From: an uncultured Bacteroidales bacterium
Lineage (GTDB): Bacteria > Bacteroidota > Bacteroidia > Bacteroidales > UBA932
Length of the DNA stretch: 64,000 bases
Direction of reading: 5' to 3'
NCBI GenBank assembly: GCA_944326365.1
Contig: CALVDR010000009.1
Location: 1 to 64,000, forward strand
The translations under genes and the position numbers were made by a program. Every line of letters begins with the position of its first letter. Positions within the stretch are counted from its first letter, which is position 1. Below the pieces are notes generated by a model that had not been told where the DNA came from, did not search any database, and was given only the letters and a program-made list of their open reading frames with translations. This document shows, piece by piece, positions 33,213 through 42,416 of the stretch.

Positions 33213-36200
33213 ATGAAAGCCATAAGAAACCTGACAGTCGCGGCTGTCCTGTGCCTGATGCCGCAGGCGTTGTCCGCCCAGTTCTTTCTGGGCGGTGACG
33301 ATCCTGCTTCCGCCAGATGGTATTCCATCGAAAGCCCGAACTACCGTATCATATATCCGGCAGGACTCGACTCCACGGCCAGAAGCTATGCCCTGGAGCT
33401 GGAAAAATACAGGCTGCCCGTATCACGGAGCGTGAATTATATCCCCGGCGAAATGACCGGAACCAGGATGCCGGTAGTGCTGCACCCGTACAGCGCACTG
33501 TCGAACGGCTCAGTGGCATGGGCTCCGAAAAGGATGGATTTCTATACCACCCCTTCCGCCTATGCCCCCGAACCTATTCCGTGGACTACCATGCTGGCCA
33601 TCCATGAATCCAGACACGTCGCACAGATGCAGTTCGGACTCAGCCATTGCTTCAGGCCGTTCTACTATATTTTCGGAGAGATGTTCAATGGCGCATTGGC
33701 CGGGATTTACCCGGACAAATGGCTCCTGGAGGGAGACGCGGTAGTGGCGGAAACGGCATTGTCCCGCTCAGGGAGAGGAAGGGTCAGCGATTTTCTGAAT
33801 TATTACAGGATAGCGTTCGATGACGGGGATTTCAGGAATGCCGACAGATGGGCATACGGCTCATACTGGCATTATACTCCGGATCATTACGCATTCGGCT
33901 ACATGACACTGAGCGGAATACGGTATCTGTACGATGTACCCGACTTTTCCGGACAGCTTTTCAGACATTATGCGGCAAGGCCTTATGACATAGTGGCACG
34001 GAACACGGTGAGCAAAAGACTGACAGGAAAGAAATTCAGGACTCTCGTCTCGGAATCCATGGACCTGTACCATGACATATGGACAGAGGACATGGAAAGG
34101 CGTGCTCCTTTTCTGGAGTACACCCGGGTCTCGGAACCTGCACGTGTCTTTACGGAATACGAGGAAAATCTCTTCGTGGACGGGGAACTTTACTCTCTGA
34201 AGGAAAGTTTCCATCACGGCAGGCGGCTGGTGAAGATAGAAAGCGATGGAAAAGAGACGACGGTATCGGCATTCGGCAGCGAGGTCGGAATGCTGTACTG
34301 GTCCGAAGCATTGGGAAAAATCTTCTGGAGCGAAACCGTCCCCGATGTGAGATGGTCCCTGAAATATGACTCGAAGATACGGTTTCTCGATGTCAGGACA
34401 GGAAAAAAGGGAACACTGACAGGGAAAGGAAGGCTGTTCAACCCGAATCCCTCCCCCACTGACGGCCACATCGCCGTCACGGAATATTCCGATGACGGAC
34501 GCTCGCACCTGTGCATACTGAACGGCAGTACAGGCACCAGGGAAGTGTCTTTTTCCCTGCCGGATTCACTGCAGCTCATAGAGACCGCCTGGCTGAACGA
34601 CACCATATACGGAACAGCCCTTTCCGATCACGGCATAGGGATATACCACATCGAAATCGGACATCTGAACGCCCATGACGGGGAATCGGAGATACATCAT
34701 GAGGAAGAATGCCCGTATCATCACGAAGGCATGGAATACGAATGGAAGCAGACTCTGGCCCCTTCCCCCGTGAAGTTCTTCAACTTCGGGACCGAGGGCC
34801 GGTATCTGATATTCACTTCCGACCGCACAGGCACGGATGAAGTGTACACCATGGATCCGCATACAGGGCAGACGTGGCAGGAAACTTCATCCAGATACGG
34901 AATTTCGGACTATACTTTCACTGATGACGGGAAATATTTCATCTGCTCTGCAGCAGACAGGACAGGCTCGCCTGTAGTCATGATAGCGGCAGACTCCCTG
35001 CTGCATCGCGAAACGGACTTCCACGACCGCTACGGCTATCCTGTCGCTGACGCTCTGAGCCGGCAGGAAGCCCGAATATCCGCCGGTCAGGAACTTTCAA
35101 AGGCCGGCAGCTCTGCTGCCAATGTCTCCGTACCGGAGAAATACAGGAAATTCCCCCATCTGTTCAATCTCCATTCGTGGGCGCCGGTGTATTTCGACTA
35201 TGACAACATCATGGACGGAAGCTATGAAGAGTACTGGAGCTATGCCTCTCTCGGCGCTTCGGCGTTTTTCCAGAACCATCTCGGGACTTTCACCGGATTT
35301 GCAGGATACTCGGCCCACAAGGACCCTGTGGACAGAGACTTCTGGAGACATGCAGGACACCTGAAACTGGCTTATTCCGGACTTTATCCTGTCATCGAAG
35401 CCAGGTTCGACATCAATGACAGGGCAGCACGGACTCTTCAGGGCTATCTCGAAACAGACATCGCTTCCGGACTCATGTATGAAAAATATGAATACATGTA
35501 CAGGAAAGGACCTCTGGTTTCCGGCAGCCTGTCCGTATACATACCATTCAACCTCTCGTCAGGAGGCTGGTCACGCGGACTCATACCGCGTATCTCGTAT
35601 TCGGTAAGCAACGACAGGTTCAATTCCTGGAAATATCTGGTGCTGGCCGCTCCAGGTCCTGCCGGAGAGGCCGGATACGGACAGGTGACGGGCATCACAT
35701 CGGGCAGGTCCGCGATTTATCAGGCCCTGTCTGCATCTGTAAGGTACTATATGATGCGCCCTGCCGCCCACGCCGATGTATATCCGGAATGGGGCATAGG
35801 TGTGGAGACAGGAATATCCCTGCATCCTGGCCTGAACGACATGATATCGCCGTCCGCATATTTCCATCTCTACGGGTACACTCCGGGAATATATGGAAAC
35901 CAGGGACTGATGCTGAGCGCTACCGTCAGCCGCAGGACAGGCTCTGCCGCTCCTTTCTCTTCCGGCGTGAACACTCTGCCGCGCGGCCTGTCATCAGACG
36001 CACTCCTCAGCCAATGGGCCGCGGCCCAAAAAGGAGGCGCGAAACTTTCCGCCAGCTATGCCATGCCGTTCCCTCTGGGAGATTTCCACATCGGAAACCT
36101 CTTTTACGTGACACGGGGCATCATTACCCCTCATTTCGACTGGTCTTTCATAGGCAGCGGACAGCTATTCTCTGCCGGAGCCACTTTGGAGATGGAATTC

Positions 36201-36344
36201 GGGAATTTCTTCGGCCTGGCTTTTCCGGCCAGATTAGGAGTGACATACTCGTACAACGGAGGACCGACCTTCAGCAGCCTGAAAAATGCAGGCATCGACC
36301 CAGGGCGTCATACAGTCGGACCCGTATTCAGCATGGACTTTTGA
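33213..36344 (+). CDS. Gluzincin-type metallopeptidase with beta-propeller and outer-membrane barrel (zinc site intact)
   Basis: The 1043-residue product has a signal peptide (cleavage near LSAQ). Residues about 35-290 look like a peptidase_MA-type domain: AIHESRHVAQMQFG contains HExxH (His131, Glu132, His135), and WLLEGDAVVAETAL supplies a plausible third ligand Glu173, as in gluzincins. Residues about 300-620 are propeller-like repeats (TDGHIAVTEYSDDGRS, RYLIFTSDRTGTDEVYT). From about 640 (HLFNLHSWAPVYFDYDN) onward the sequence alternates as membrane beta strands and ends PVFSMDF with terminal Phe, typical of outer-membrane barrels. I infer a surface or periplasmic-face protease tethered to its own barrel. 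The substrate is unknown. Confidence 0.75.
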   Translation: MKAIRNLTVAAVLCLMPQALSAQFFLGGDDPASARWYSIESPNYRIIYPAGLDSTARSYALELEKYRLPVSRSVNYIPGEMTGTRMPVVLHPYSALSNGSVAWAPKRMDFYTTPSAYAPEPIPWTTMLAIHESRHVAQMQFGLSHCFRPFYYIFGEMFNGALAGIYPDKWLLEGDAVVAETALSRSGRGRVSDFLNYYRIAFDDGDFRNADRWAYGSYWHYTPDHYAFGYMTLSGIRYLYDVPDFSGQLFRHYAARPYDIVARNTVSKRLTGKKFRTLVSESMDLYHDIWTEDMERRAPFLEYTRVSEPARVFTEYEENLFVDGELYSLKESFHHGRRLVKIESDGKETTVSAFGSEVGMLYWSEALGKIFWSETVPDVRWSLKYDSKIRFLDVRTGKKGTLTGKGRLFNPNPSPTDGHIAVTEYSDDGRSHLCILNGSTGTREVSFSLPDSLQLIETAWLNDTIYGTALSDHGIGIYHIEIGHLNAHDGESEIHHEEECPYHHEGMEYEWKQTLAPSPVKFFNFGTEGRYLIFTSDRTGTDEVYTMDPHTGQTWQETSSRYGISDYTFTDDGKYFICSAADRTGSPVVMIAADSLLHRETDFHDRYGYPVADALSRQEARISAGQELSKAGSSAANVSVPEKYRKFPHLFNLHSWAPVYFDYDNIMDGSYEEYWSYASLGASAFFQNHLGTFTGFAGYSAHKDPVDRDFWRHAGHLKLAYSGLYPVIEARFDINDRAARTLQGYLETDIASGLMYEKYEYMYRKGPLVSGSLSVYIPFNLSSGGWSRGLIPRISYSVSNDRFNSWKYLVLAAPGPAGEAGYGQVTGITSGRSAIYQALSASVRYYMMRPAAHADVYPEWGIGVETGISLHPGLNDMISPSAYFHLYGYTPGIYGNQGLMLSATVSRRTGSAAPFSSGVNTLPRGLSSDALLSQWAAAQKGGAKLSASYAMPFPLGDFHIGNLFYVTRGIITPHFDWSFIGSGQLFSAGATLEMEFGNFFGLAFPARLGVTYSYNGGPTFSSLKNAGIDPGRHTVGPVFSMDF

Positions 36345-36356
36345 TTCTGACGAGGG

Positions 36357-39308
36357 ATGAAGCTCAGGATCTCAGTCATACTTCTCGCCTTGTCGGTCCT
36401 ATACCCGGCAGCAATCCATGCACAGCTCTCCACACCTGTGCAGGATCCTGCCGGTACCAGATGGTACCAGATACGGACAGCAGGCTACAGATTCATATAT
36501 CCGGAAGGATATGACAGTCTGGCGACGGACTATGCCAGAATGTTCGAAAGATACCGGAAACCCGTGTCTGCCACTTCAGGATTCCTGCCGGCAAAAGTGC
36601 CTGTAGTCCTTCATCCGCTGAATGCATCCGGAGAATATACGCTGTCGGAGCTTCCGTCAGTCATCGGAATGTCCGTTCTTCCACAAGGAAAATACAGTTT
36701 CTCATATCCTGTCGCGGAACTGGCGGCAGTGAGCCTCTCTCGTCAGGCCACGCACATGAATTTCGGCTCATCCTACGTATTCAAGCCTTTCACATGGCTT
36801 TTCGGAGAACTCTTCCCTTTCGCCATGGAAACACTCTATCCTGACAAATGGCTTCTCGCCGGAGACGCCGCGACAGCCGCCACCGCACTCATACCTGATG
36901 GCTACGGAAGATACGGGGAATTCCTGAACTACTACATGGCGGCTTTCGATGCCGGCGACATGCGCGGCTACAGATGGGACAGGTGGGCCATCGGTTCATA
37001 CCGGCACTACACCCCCGGGACCGATGCTTTCGGCTATATGATACTCAGCGGACTGAGATGCATGTACGACAAGCCCGACTACACTGCCGACTATCTTCTC
37101 CATACCGCAAAAAGGCCATATGACATATTCTACGGTACGAGACTGAGCAGACGGACATCCGGAGGAAATCTCCACACGGAATCCTTCAGGAAAATCTTCG
37201 ACTGGCACAGGGATATCTATGTGGCGGAACTTAAGAAACGCGCCCCTTTCACCGTCTCCGAACCTGTCCTGCACGAAGACAATATCTTCTATACCGAATA
37301 TTCGTCTTCGGTTTCCGTCCCTGACGGGACAATATTTTCAGTCCGCAAGTCTATGGACAGAAGCGCAGTGCTCGTAAGCGTCTCTCCTGACGGAAAGGAA
37401 GATATCTTATCTCCGTTTTCAGGCACAAGCAGCCGCCTGGCATGGTCTGAACCACTTGAAAGGCTGTATTGGAGCGAACCTGTGAGCGATTGGAGATGGA
37501 AACAGAAACGGTACAATATCATCAGGTACCGGGACATGAAATCCGGCAGGACCAGGACATTGGCCGGAGGCTTGAACATGTTCAACCCATGCATTTCCCC
37601 GGACGGGACGAAGATCGCCGCCATCTACGGGCCGGAACCGGACAGGACCACGGTCATCGTGCTGGACGCGGAATCGGGGTTCGGGCGGAGCATATTGCCT
37701 TATCCTGATGATGGAGTACTGTTCACCGAATGTACGTGGTGCGACGGAGGACTTTATGCTTCGGGAGTTTCTGACGAAGGGGCATGGATATTCAGGGCTG
37801 AGCCGGACGGTAATACAGGGTACATAGGGTGGAAGGCTGTGACGGGACCCGTAAGATGCAGTATCAGGAATCTGGGAAGCAGGAACGGCCGTCCTGTCTT
37901 TTCTTGCGATGCTTCCGGGGTTTTCGACCTGTACCAGCTGGAAGATTCAGGCATCTACAGGCTTACTTCCTCGAAATACGGAGCCAGGGATTTCGTTTTC
38001 AGCCCGTCCGGACAGAAACTGTATTTCAGCAGGATGGACCATTTGGGATATGAGCTTCATGCAGCTGATTCCCCGGCACTTTTCCATGTAAGGACCAGTC
38101 TGGATTCCATCGGAAAGTCCGTGGTCGCGTCCGGACTCATGGCACAGGAAGAAGAGGCAGTGAAGAGTACAGGACCTGCAGATACGGAAATTTCAGCCCC
38201 GGAAAGATACAGGAAAGGGCTTCATCTGTTCAGACTGCATTCGTGGGCTCCGGTATATTGCAACATCTCCAGACTTGATGCCCTGAAAGGAGAAAAACTG
38301 TATGACTATGTATCGGTCGGAGCGACAGTACTGTCACAAAACACCTTGGGTACTGCATACGGAAGTGCCGGGTATTGCTGGAGACCTGACCCTGACGGAT
38401 CGGGGTGGGTCCATGGCGGACACGTGGATTTCACTTATGCCGGGTGGTATCCTGTAATCGAGGCCAGTCTTTTCATAAACGACAGGCTTACATGGGACTA
38501 TACCGTTTCAGAAGACGGAAGCGTAGGCAGGTCACCCCACAGGGGAACTTCTCTCGCCGGAAGGCTGGACGTTTATGTGCCTCTGTCGCGGGAAGCAGGA
38601 GGCATGACTCTGAATTTTCTTCCGCGGATATCCTGGGAAATAGAAAACAGCCGGTACAACGGACTGCTGAACCATTCCACTACGGTATCAGGCAGATTCT
38701 GGATGCTGCGCGATTATGCCAAGGCAGAAATCTTCCCGAGGTACGGTATCGGCATGGAAACCGGTGTCAGGATGGCATATGCTGCCGGAAGTGTGAAACA
38801 GCAGCCTGTAAAGCTGGGGGATACATGGTATTTCCATGCATACGGTTATTTTCCAGGCATCTGGAAGAATCAGGGCGGCAAGATATCGGTCACTACGCAG
38901 AAAGTCCTGAATCAGGGTATTTTCAATCCAGGCACGGAAATACTTCCACGCGGTTTCAGCGGCGCCATCCCGAGAAACCTTTTCAGTCCGTCCTTCAGTT
39001 CTCTGCTGGCATTCGACTATGCGATTCCAGTTCATCTCGGGGATATCAACATCACTCCGCTGATATATCTGAACAGGATGGTGGTCACCCCGCATTTCGA
39101 CTACGGGTATTCCTCCCATCCCGAACTTCATCTGTGCTCTGCAGGCGCATCCGTGGCACTGCAGCTGGGCAGACTGCTCTGGTCGTTTCCGTTCGAGATA
39201 GGAGTGGACTACTCGTACAATTTCGGCACAATATTCCCGATGATGGACGAAAGCGGGGCGGGAGTCATCAGACATTCCATAAAGCCGGTCATCAAGATAA
39301 GTTTCTGA
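36357..39308 (+). CDS. Paralogue of the upstream metallopeptidase-barrel protein, zinc site lost
   Basis: The 983-residue product is colinear with the gene 12 bases upstream: signal peptide, protease-like domain, propeller (RPVFSCDASGVFDLYQ), then HLFRLHSWAPVYCN and a barrel ending IKPVIKISF. In the protease domain HESRH aligns with SLSRQ (residues 126-130), and WLLEGDA aligns with WLLAGDA, so both His ligands, the catalytic Glu and the third ligand are all changed. Surrounding blocks are well kept (FLNYY, RWAIGSYRHYTP, DAFGYMILSGLR, RPYDI). This is the mark of a pseudoprotease rather than of a decaying gene, because the frame is open over its whole length. It may bind the same partner or substrate as its neighbour. 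Confidence 0.75.
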   Translation: MKLRISVILLALSVLYPAAIHAQLSTPVQDPAGTRWYQIRTAGYRFIYPEGYDSLATDYARMFERYRKPVSATSGFLPAKVPVVLHPLNASGEYTLSELPSVIGMSVLPQGKYSFSYPVAELAAVSLSRQATHMNFGSSYVFKPFTWLFGELFPFAMETLYPDKWLLAGDAATAATALIPDGYGRYGEFLNYYMAAFDAGDMRGYRWDRWAIGSYRHYTPGTDAFGYMILSGLRCMYDKPDYTADYLLHTAKRPYDIFYGTRLSRRTSGGNLHTESFRKIFDWHRDIYVAELKKRAPFTVSEPVLHEDNIFYTEYSSSVSVPDGTIFSVRKSMDRSAVLVSVSPDGKEDILSPFSGTSSRLAWSEPLERLYWSEPVSDWRWKQKRYNIIRYRDMKSGRTRTLAGGLNMFNPCISPDGTKIAAIYGPEPDRTTVIVLDAESGFGRSILPYPDDGVLFTECTWCDGGLYASGVSDEGAWIFRAEPDGNTGYIGWKAVTGPVRCSIRNLGSRNGRPVFSCDASGVFDLYQLEDSGIYRLTSSKYGARDFVFSPSGQKLYFSRMDHLGYELHAADSPALFHVRTSLDSIGKSVVASGLMAQEEEAVKSTGPADTEISAPERYRKGLHLFRLHSWAPVYCNISRLDALKGEKLYDYVSVGATVLSQNTLGTAYGSAGYCWRPDPDGSGWVHGGHVDFTYAGWYPVIEASLFINDRLTWDYTVSEDGSVGRSPHRGTSLAGRLDVYVPLSREAGGMTLNFLPRISWEIENSRYNGLLNHSTTVSGRFWMLRDYAKAEIFPRYGIGMETGVRMAYAAGSVKQQPVKLGDTWYFHAYGYFPGIWKNQGGKISVTTQKVLNQGIFNPGTEILPRGFSGAIPRNLFSPSFSSLLAFDYAIPVHLGDINITPLIYLNRMVVTPHFDYGYSSHPELHLCSAGASVALQLGRLLWSFPFEIGVDYSYNFGTIFPMMDESGAGVIRHSIKPVIKISF

Positions 39309-39317
39309 TTTTTGTAT

Positions 39318-39325
39318 TAGATTTG
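39318..39325 (+). promoter_or_regulatory. -7 box for the CpXC gene
   Basis: TAGATTTG lies 20 bases before ATG 39346 and only nine bases after the previous stop. Confidence 0.6.
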
Positions 39326-39345
39326 CACAAACAATTTCATCAGAT

Positions 39346-40002
39346 ATGTCCATAACAGCTACAGCCCTTGCACCATGCAGCAGGTGCGGGGAAAGATCGG
39401 AGATAACCGTTTACAAAAGCATGAACGTCGCTGAGAATCCGGAACTGAAGGAAAAACTCAGGGACGGCTCCCTGTTTATCTGGGAGTGCCCGCACTGTCA
39501 TCAGGCGAATCTGGCCAGATACGAAACACTGTATCACGACCCTGAAAAGAAGATAATGATCTGGCTGATGCCGGCAGGCGAACTTCCGGAGTCGCAGATG
39601 AAAGCGATAGCGAACCATACCAGGGCCATGGGAGACTACAGGCTCAGGATGGTGAAGGATGTCGGGGAACTGATGGAAAAGATCCTGGTTTTCGATGCCG
39701 GACTTGACGATCTGGCAGTCGAAATGTGCAAATATGTCACAAAGATGGAAATGATGTCAAAGAACCGGGAGGCAGCTTCCGGAATAGCTTCAGCCGTTTT
39801 CCATTTTCACCGGGTGGAAGAGCAGGACGGAGTCAGGTATCTGGTTTTCATATATCCTTCAGACGGCAGGATGATGAGTCTCAATGTAGGATTCAACGTT
39901 TATGAAGACTCTCTGGGAATCATCGGACGGAATCCGGACATAGTCCCTTCAGACAACTTCATGAAAATAGACCAAGACTGGATACTGTCATTCATGAAAT
40001 AG
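39346..40002 (+). CDS. CpXC domain protein
   Basis: The 218-residue protein begins with a zinc-ribbon-like pair of motifs, CSRCGE (about 11-16) and CPHCHQANL (about 45-52), with the CpXC-family phrase FIWECPHCHQ between conserved beta strands. The C-terminal half is helical then beta-rich (LVFIYPSDGRMMSLNVGFNVY). It has no signal peptide, so it is cytoplasmic. CpXC proteins are named only for the cysteine pattern; the function is not known. It has its own promoter and ends convergent with galK. Confidence 0.8.
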   Translation: MSITATALAPCSRCGERSEITVYKSMNVAENPELKEKLRDGSLFIWECPHCHQANLARYETLYHDPEKKIMIWLMPAGELPESQMKAIANHTRAMGDYRLRMVKDVGELMEKILVFDAGLDDLAVEMCKYVTKMEMMSKNREAASGIASAVFHFHRVEEQDGVRYLVFIYPSDGRMMSLNVGFNVYEDSLGIIGRNPDIVPSDNFMKIDQDWILSFMK

Positions 40003-40010
40003 TGACAGGA

Positions 40011-40049
40011 AAAAGAAAAGGCCGCGACTGACCACAGAAATCAGTCGCG
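40011..40049 (-). terminator. Terminator after galK
   Basis: A 9-bp stem (40023-40031 with 40041-40049) is followed on the minus strand by a T-rich tract (TTTTCTTTTT). It lies between the convergent CpXC and galK genes. Confidence 0.7.
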
Positions 40050-40104
40050 ACCGAGTGTGTGAAAATGTGTGTTATGAAACGTGCATCACTGCACAAGGAA
40101 TTTC

Positions 40105-41250
40105 TTACTGCAATTTCCTTGCCCCATCGCTTATCACGACGTCATAAATTTTCGGTTCATGCCCGAATTTTTCGGAAAATGCCTGTTTTGCCTTTGCGAT
40201 GAATGAATCGTAGAGTTCGTTTTTCACCAGATTGATGGTGCATCCTCCGAAACCTCCGCCCATCACACGGGAGCCTGTCACGCCGCACTCCTTGGCCAGA
40301 TCATTCAGGAAATCCAGTTCCTCGCAGCTGACTTCATAAAGACGGCTCATTCCATAATGTGTCTCGTACATCTTCCGGCCTACAGTCTCATAGTCATCCC
40401 TTTCGAGAGCATCACATACATCCAGGACCCTCTGTACTTCTTCGATGACATATTCCGCACGCATGTAGTCTTCCCCGGAAATCACATCCTTCACCTCTTC
40501 GAGCCATTCCATTCTGGCATCTCTCAGGAATTCCACTTCAGGATGGTTTTTCCTGATGGCGGCAGCTGCCCTTTCGCATGATTCCCTTCTCTTGTTGTAT
40601 GCCGAAGATGCCAGTTCGTGCTTCACTACGGAATCCACAAGCACCAGCTTGTATCCTTCCGGATGGAAAGGGAAATACTTGTAATCCATCGTCTTGCAGT
40701 CAAGCCTGATGAGGTTTCCGGCCTTACCGAACACTGAAGCGAACTGGTCCATGATACCGCATTTCACCCCGCAATAGTTGTGTTCCGTAGACTGCCCTAT
40801 ACGTGCAAGCTCGAACTTGTCGATGTGGCAGTCGAAAAGATAGTTCAGGGCGAAAGCGTATGTGCTCTCAAGTGCCGCAGAAGACGACATGCCTGCACCG
40901 AGAGGCACGTCTCCGGCGAACACGGTATTGAATCCGGCTATCTTGCCGCCTCTCTTTATAGTCTCGCGGCACACACCGAAAATATATCTGGCCCAGCTCT
41001 GTGACGGGGCATCCTCCTCGTTCAGACCGAATTCCACATACTCGTCCATGTCCAGCGAATAGACACGGACCTTGTCTGTACCGTTCAGTTTGATTTCAGC
41101 CATTATGCCCTTGTCTACCGCACCCGGGAAAACATAGCCGCCATTGTAGTCGGTATGTTCGCCTATAAGGTTGATTCTGCCTGCCGAAGCGAAAAACTCA
41201 CCGTCCTCTCCGAACAGTGTTCTGAATTTCTCTGTGATCTTGGTTTTCAT
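40105..41250 (-). CDS. galK: Galactokinase
   Basis: The 381-residue enzyme shows the GHMP kinase plan: the galactokinase signature GRINLIGEHTDYNGGYVFP near the N-terminus, the ATP-binding loop PLGAGMSSSAALE (about 115-127), KCGIMDQFAS with the catalytic Asp, and the C-terminal GGGFGGCTINLV. It phosphorylates galactose with ATP in the Leloir pathway. No galT, galE or galactose transporter gene is beside it. The length is normal. A terminator and a promoter mark it as a single-gene unit. Confidence 0.97.
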   Translation of the reverse strand: MKTKITEKFRTLFGEDGEFFASAGRINLIGEHTDYNGGYVFPGAVDKGIMAEIKLNGTDKVRVYSLDMDEYVEFGLNEEDAPSQSWARYIFGVCRETIKRGGKIAGFNTVFAGDVPLGAGMSSSAALESTYAFALNYLFDCHIDKFELARIGQSTEHNYCGVKCGIMDQFASVFGKAGNLIRLDCKTMDYKYFPFHPEGYKLVLVDSVVKHELASSAYNKRRESCERAAAAIRKNHPEVEFLRDARMEWLEEVKDVISGEDYMRAEYVIEEVQRVLDVCDALERDDYETVGRKMYETHYGMSRLYEVSCEELDFLNDLAKECGVTGSRVMGGGFGGCTINLVKNELYDSFIAKAKQAFSEKFGHEPKIYDVVISDGARKLQ

Positions 41251-41284
41251 GATTATGGGTTATTGATTGTATTCCTATATCTTT

Positions 41285-41292
41285 CAAAGATA
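41285..41292 (-). promoter_or_regulatory. -7 box for galK
   Basis: The minus strand reads TATCTTTG 34 bases before the galK ATG. Confidence 0.65.
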
Positions 41293-41310
41293 CGAAGTAT
41301 TATGGATTAA

Positions 41311-42294
41311 TCAATACTTATTTACCCTAAGCATTACCGGGAGGTGGTCACTGATACCACCTGTATATCTCGGACCGGTATAGGTCCTCAACGGTTTCCA
41401 TCCCGAATGCCCGCCGTCAGGCACTGCAGCAAAATGAGGGAAACATATGTCCATTGCCGCCCTGCCGGCCACGTCGGCACTGACCAGGAACATGTCGATA
41501 AGCTCCCATTTCCCTCCGTATCTTATCGTACCCCTGCCCTGCCTGTGCAGCGTGACGGCCATGTTCACAAGGCATTTCCCGGCCATACGGAACGCATCCC
41601 CGTCAGGCGTATCATTGAAGTCACCCATGCATATTATATTCTTTTCCCCTGCACGGACTAGCGAATCACACACCGACACCATCACATCCATGGCCGCCAG
41701 TCTTTTCGGCACCGACACAGAAGCCCCACCGTATTTCGAAGGATGATGATTCACGAGAAAATGATATCTTTCCCTGTCCGCATCCTCCAGGCACACATAC
41801 AGGATATCCCTGGTTTTCATGGGTTTCCCGTCCATATCCTCCGACACGTGAAAAGCCCTGTACTCAGCCATCCCGAATACATCTTCCCTGTATATCAGAG
41901 CCACGTCTATACCCCTGGCATCCGGAGAATCCTCGTGCACCTGCCTGTATCCGTACTTTTTCAGCAGAGTCCCGTTCAGCACCGACTGCATCACTCCCCT
42001 GTTCTCCACTTCCGCCACCCCCATCACATCCGGCACCTTCCCGTAACTGTCCGCCATCCACAGCACCGTCTTCGCCACTCCATGACATTTTTTCCAATAT
42101 CTGGACTTCGTCCAATGTCTTTCTCCTCCGGAACTGAATTCCCTGTCGGAACCGCCTCCCCCTCCATCTTCATAATCGAAGAAATTCTCGAGATTCCAGA
42201 AAGACACAAGCATGACCTCTTCGTCCTGCCCTGTCAGACATACAGGAAACAGAACTGCAGACAGAAAGACTGCGATATGCCGGTACACTCTCAT
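41311..42294 (-). CDS. Exported endonuclease/exonuclease/phosphatase-fold protein
   Basis: The 327-residue product has a signal peptide (LFPVCLTGQ). EEP residues are visible: LVSFWNLENFFD (Asn), GVAEVENR (Glu), LVNHHPSKYGG (His), CMGDFNDTPDGDAF (Asp/Asn), ELIDMFLVS (Asp) and ISDHLPVML (Asp-His). The FWNLENFFD and HHPSK phrases place it in the endonuclease-like branch seen in many Bacteroidetes, different from the EEP protein at 31.2-32.1 kb. A Gly-rich loop (about residues 44-50) interrupts the domain near the N-terminus. Substrate undetermined. It is separated from galK by a promoter and so is transcribed independently. Confidence 0.85.
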   Translation of the reverse strand: MRVYRHIAVFLSAVLFPVCLTGQDEEVMLVSFWNLENFFDYEDGGGGGSDREFSSGGERHWTKSRYWKKCHGVAKTVLWMADSYGKVPDVMGVAEVENRGVMQSVLNGTLLKKYGYRQVHEDSPDARGIDVALIYREDVFGMAEYRAFHVSEDMDGKPMKTRDILYVCLEDADRERYHFLVNHHPSKYGGASVSVPKRLAAMDVMVSVCDSLVRAGEKNIICMGDFNDTPDGDAFRMAGKCLVNMAVTLHRQGRGTIRYGGKWELIDMFLVSADVAGRAAMDICFPHFAAVPDGGHSGWKPLRTYTGPRYTGGISDHLPVMLRVNKY

Positions 42295-42384
42295 GACATC
42301 GGCAAATCTGGGTATTTTTAAAATGAATGAATGTCAAAAAAAGAAAAACATTCCAAATAAAAAGAAAAAATACATAAAAAACAG

Positions 42385-42392
42385 TAAATTTG
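42385..42392 (+). promoter_or_regulatory. -7 box for ychF
   Basis: TAAATTTG lies 24 bases before ATG 42417, which supports that start over one 27 bases upstream that would fall inside the box. Confidence 0.7.
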
Positions 42393-42416
42393 CCGGTCAA
42401 ATCAAACAATAACGTC

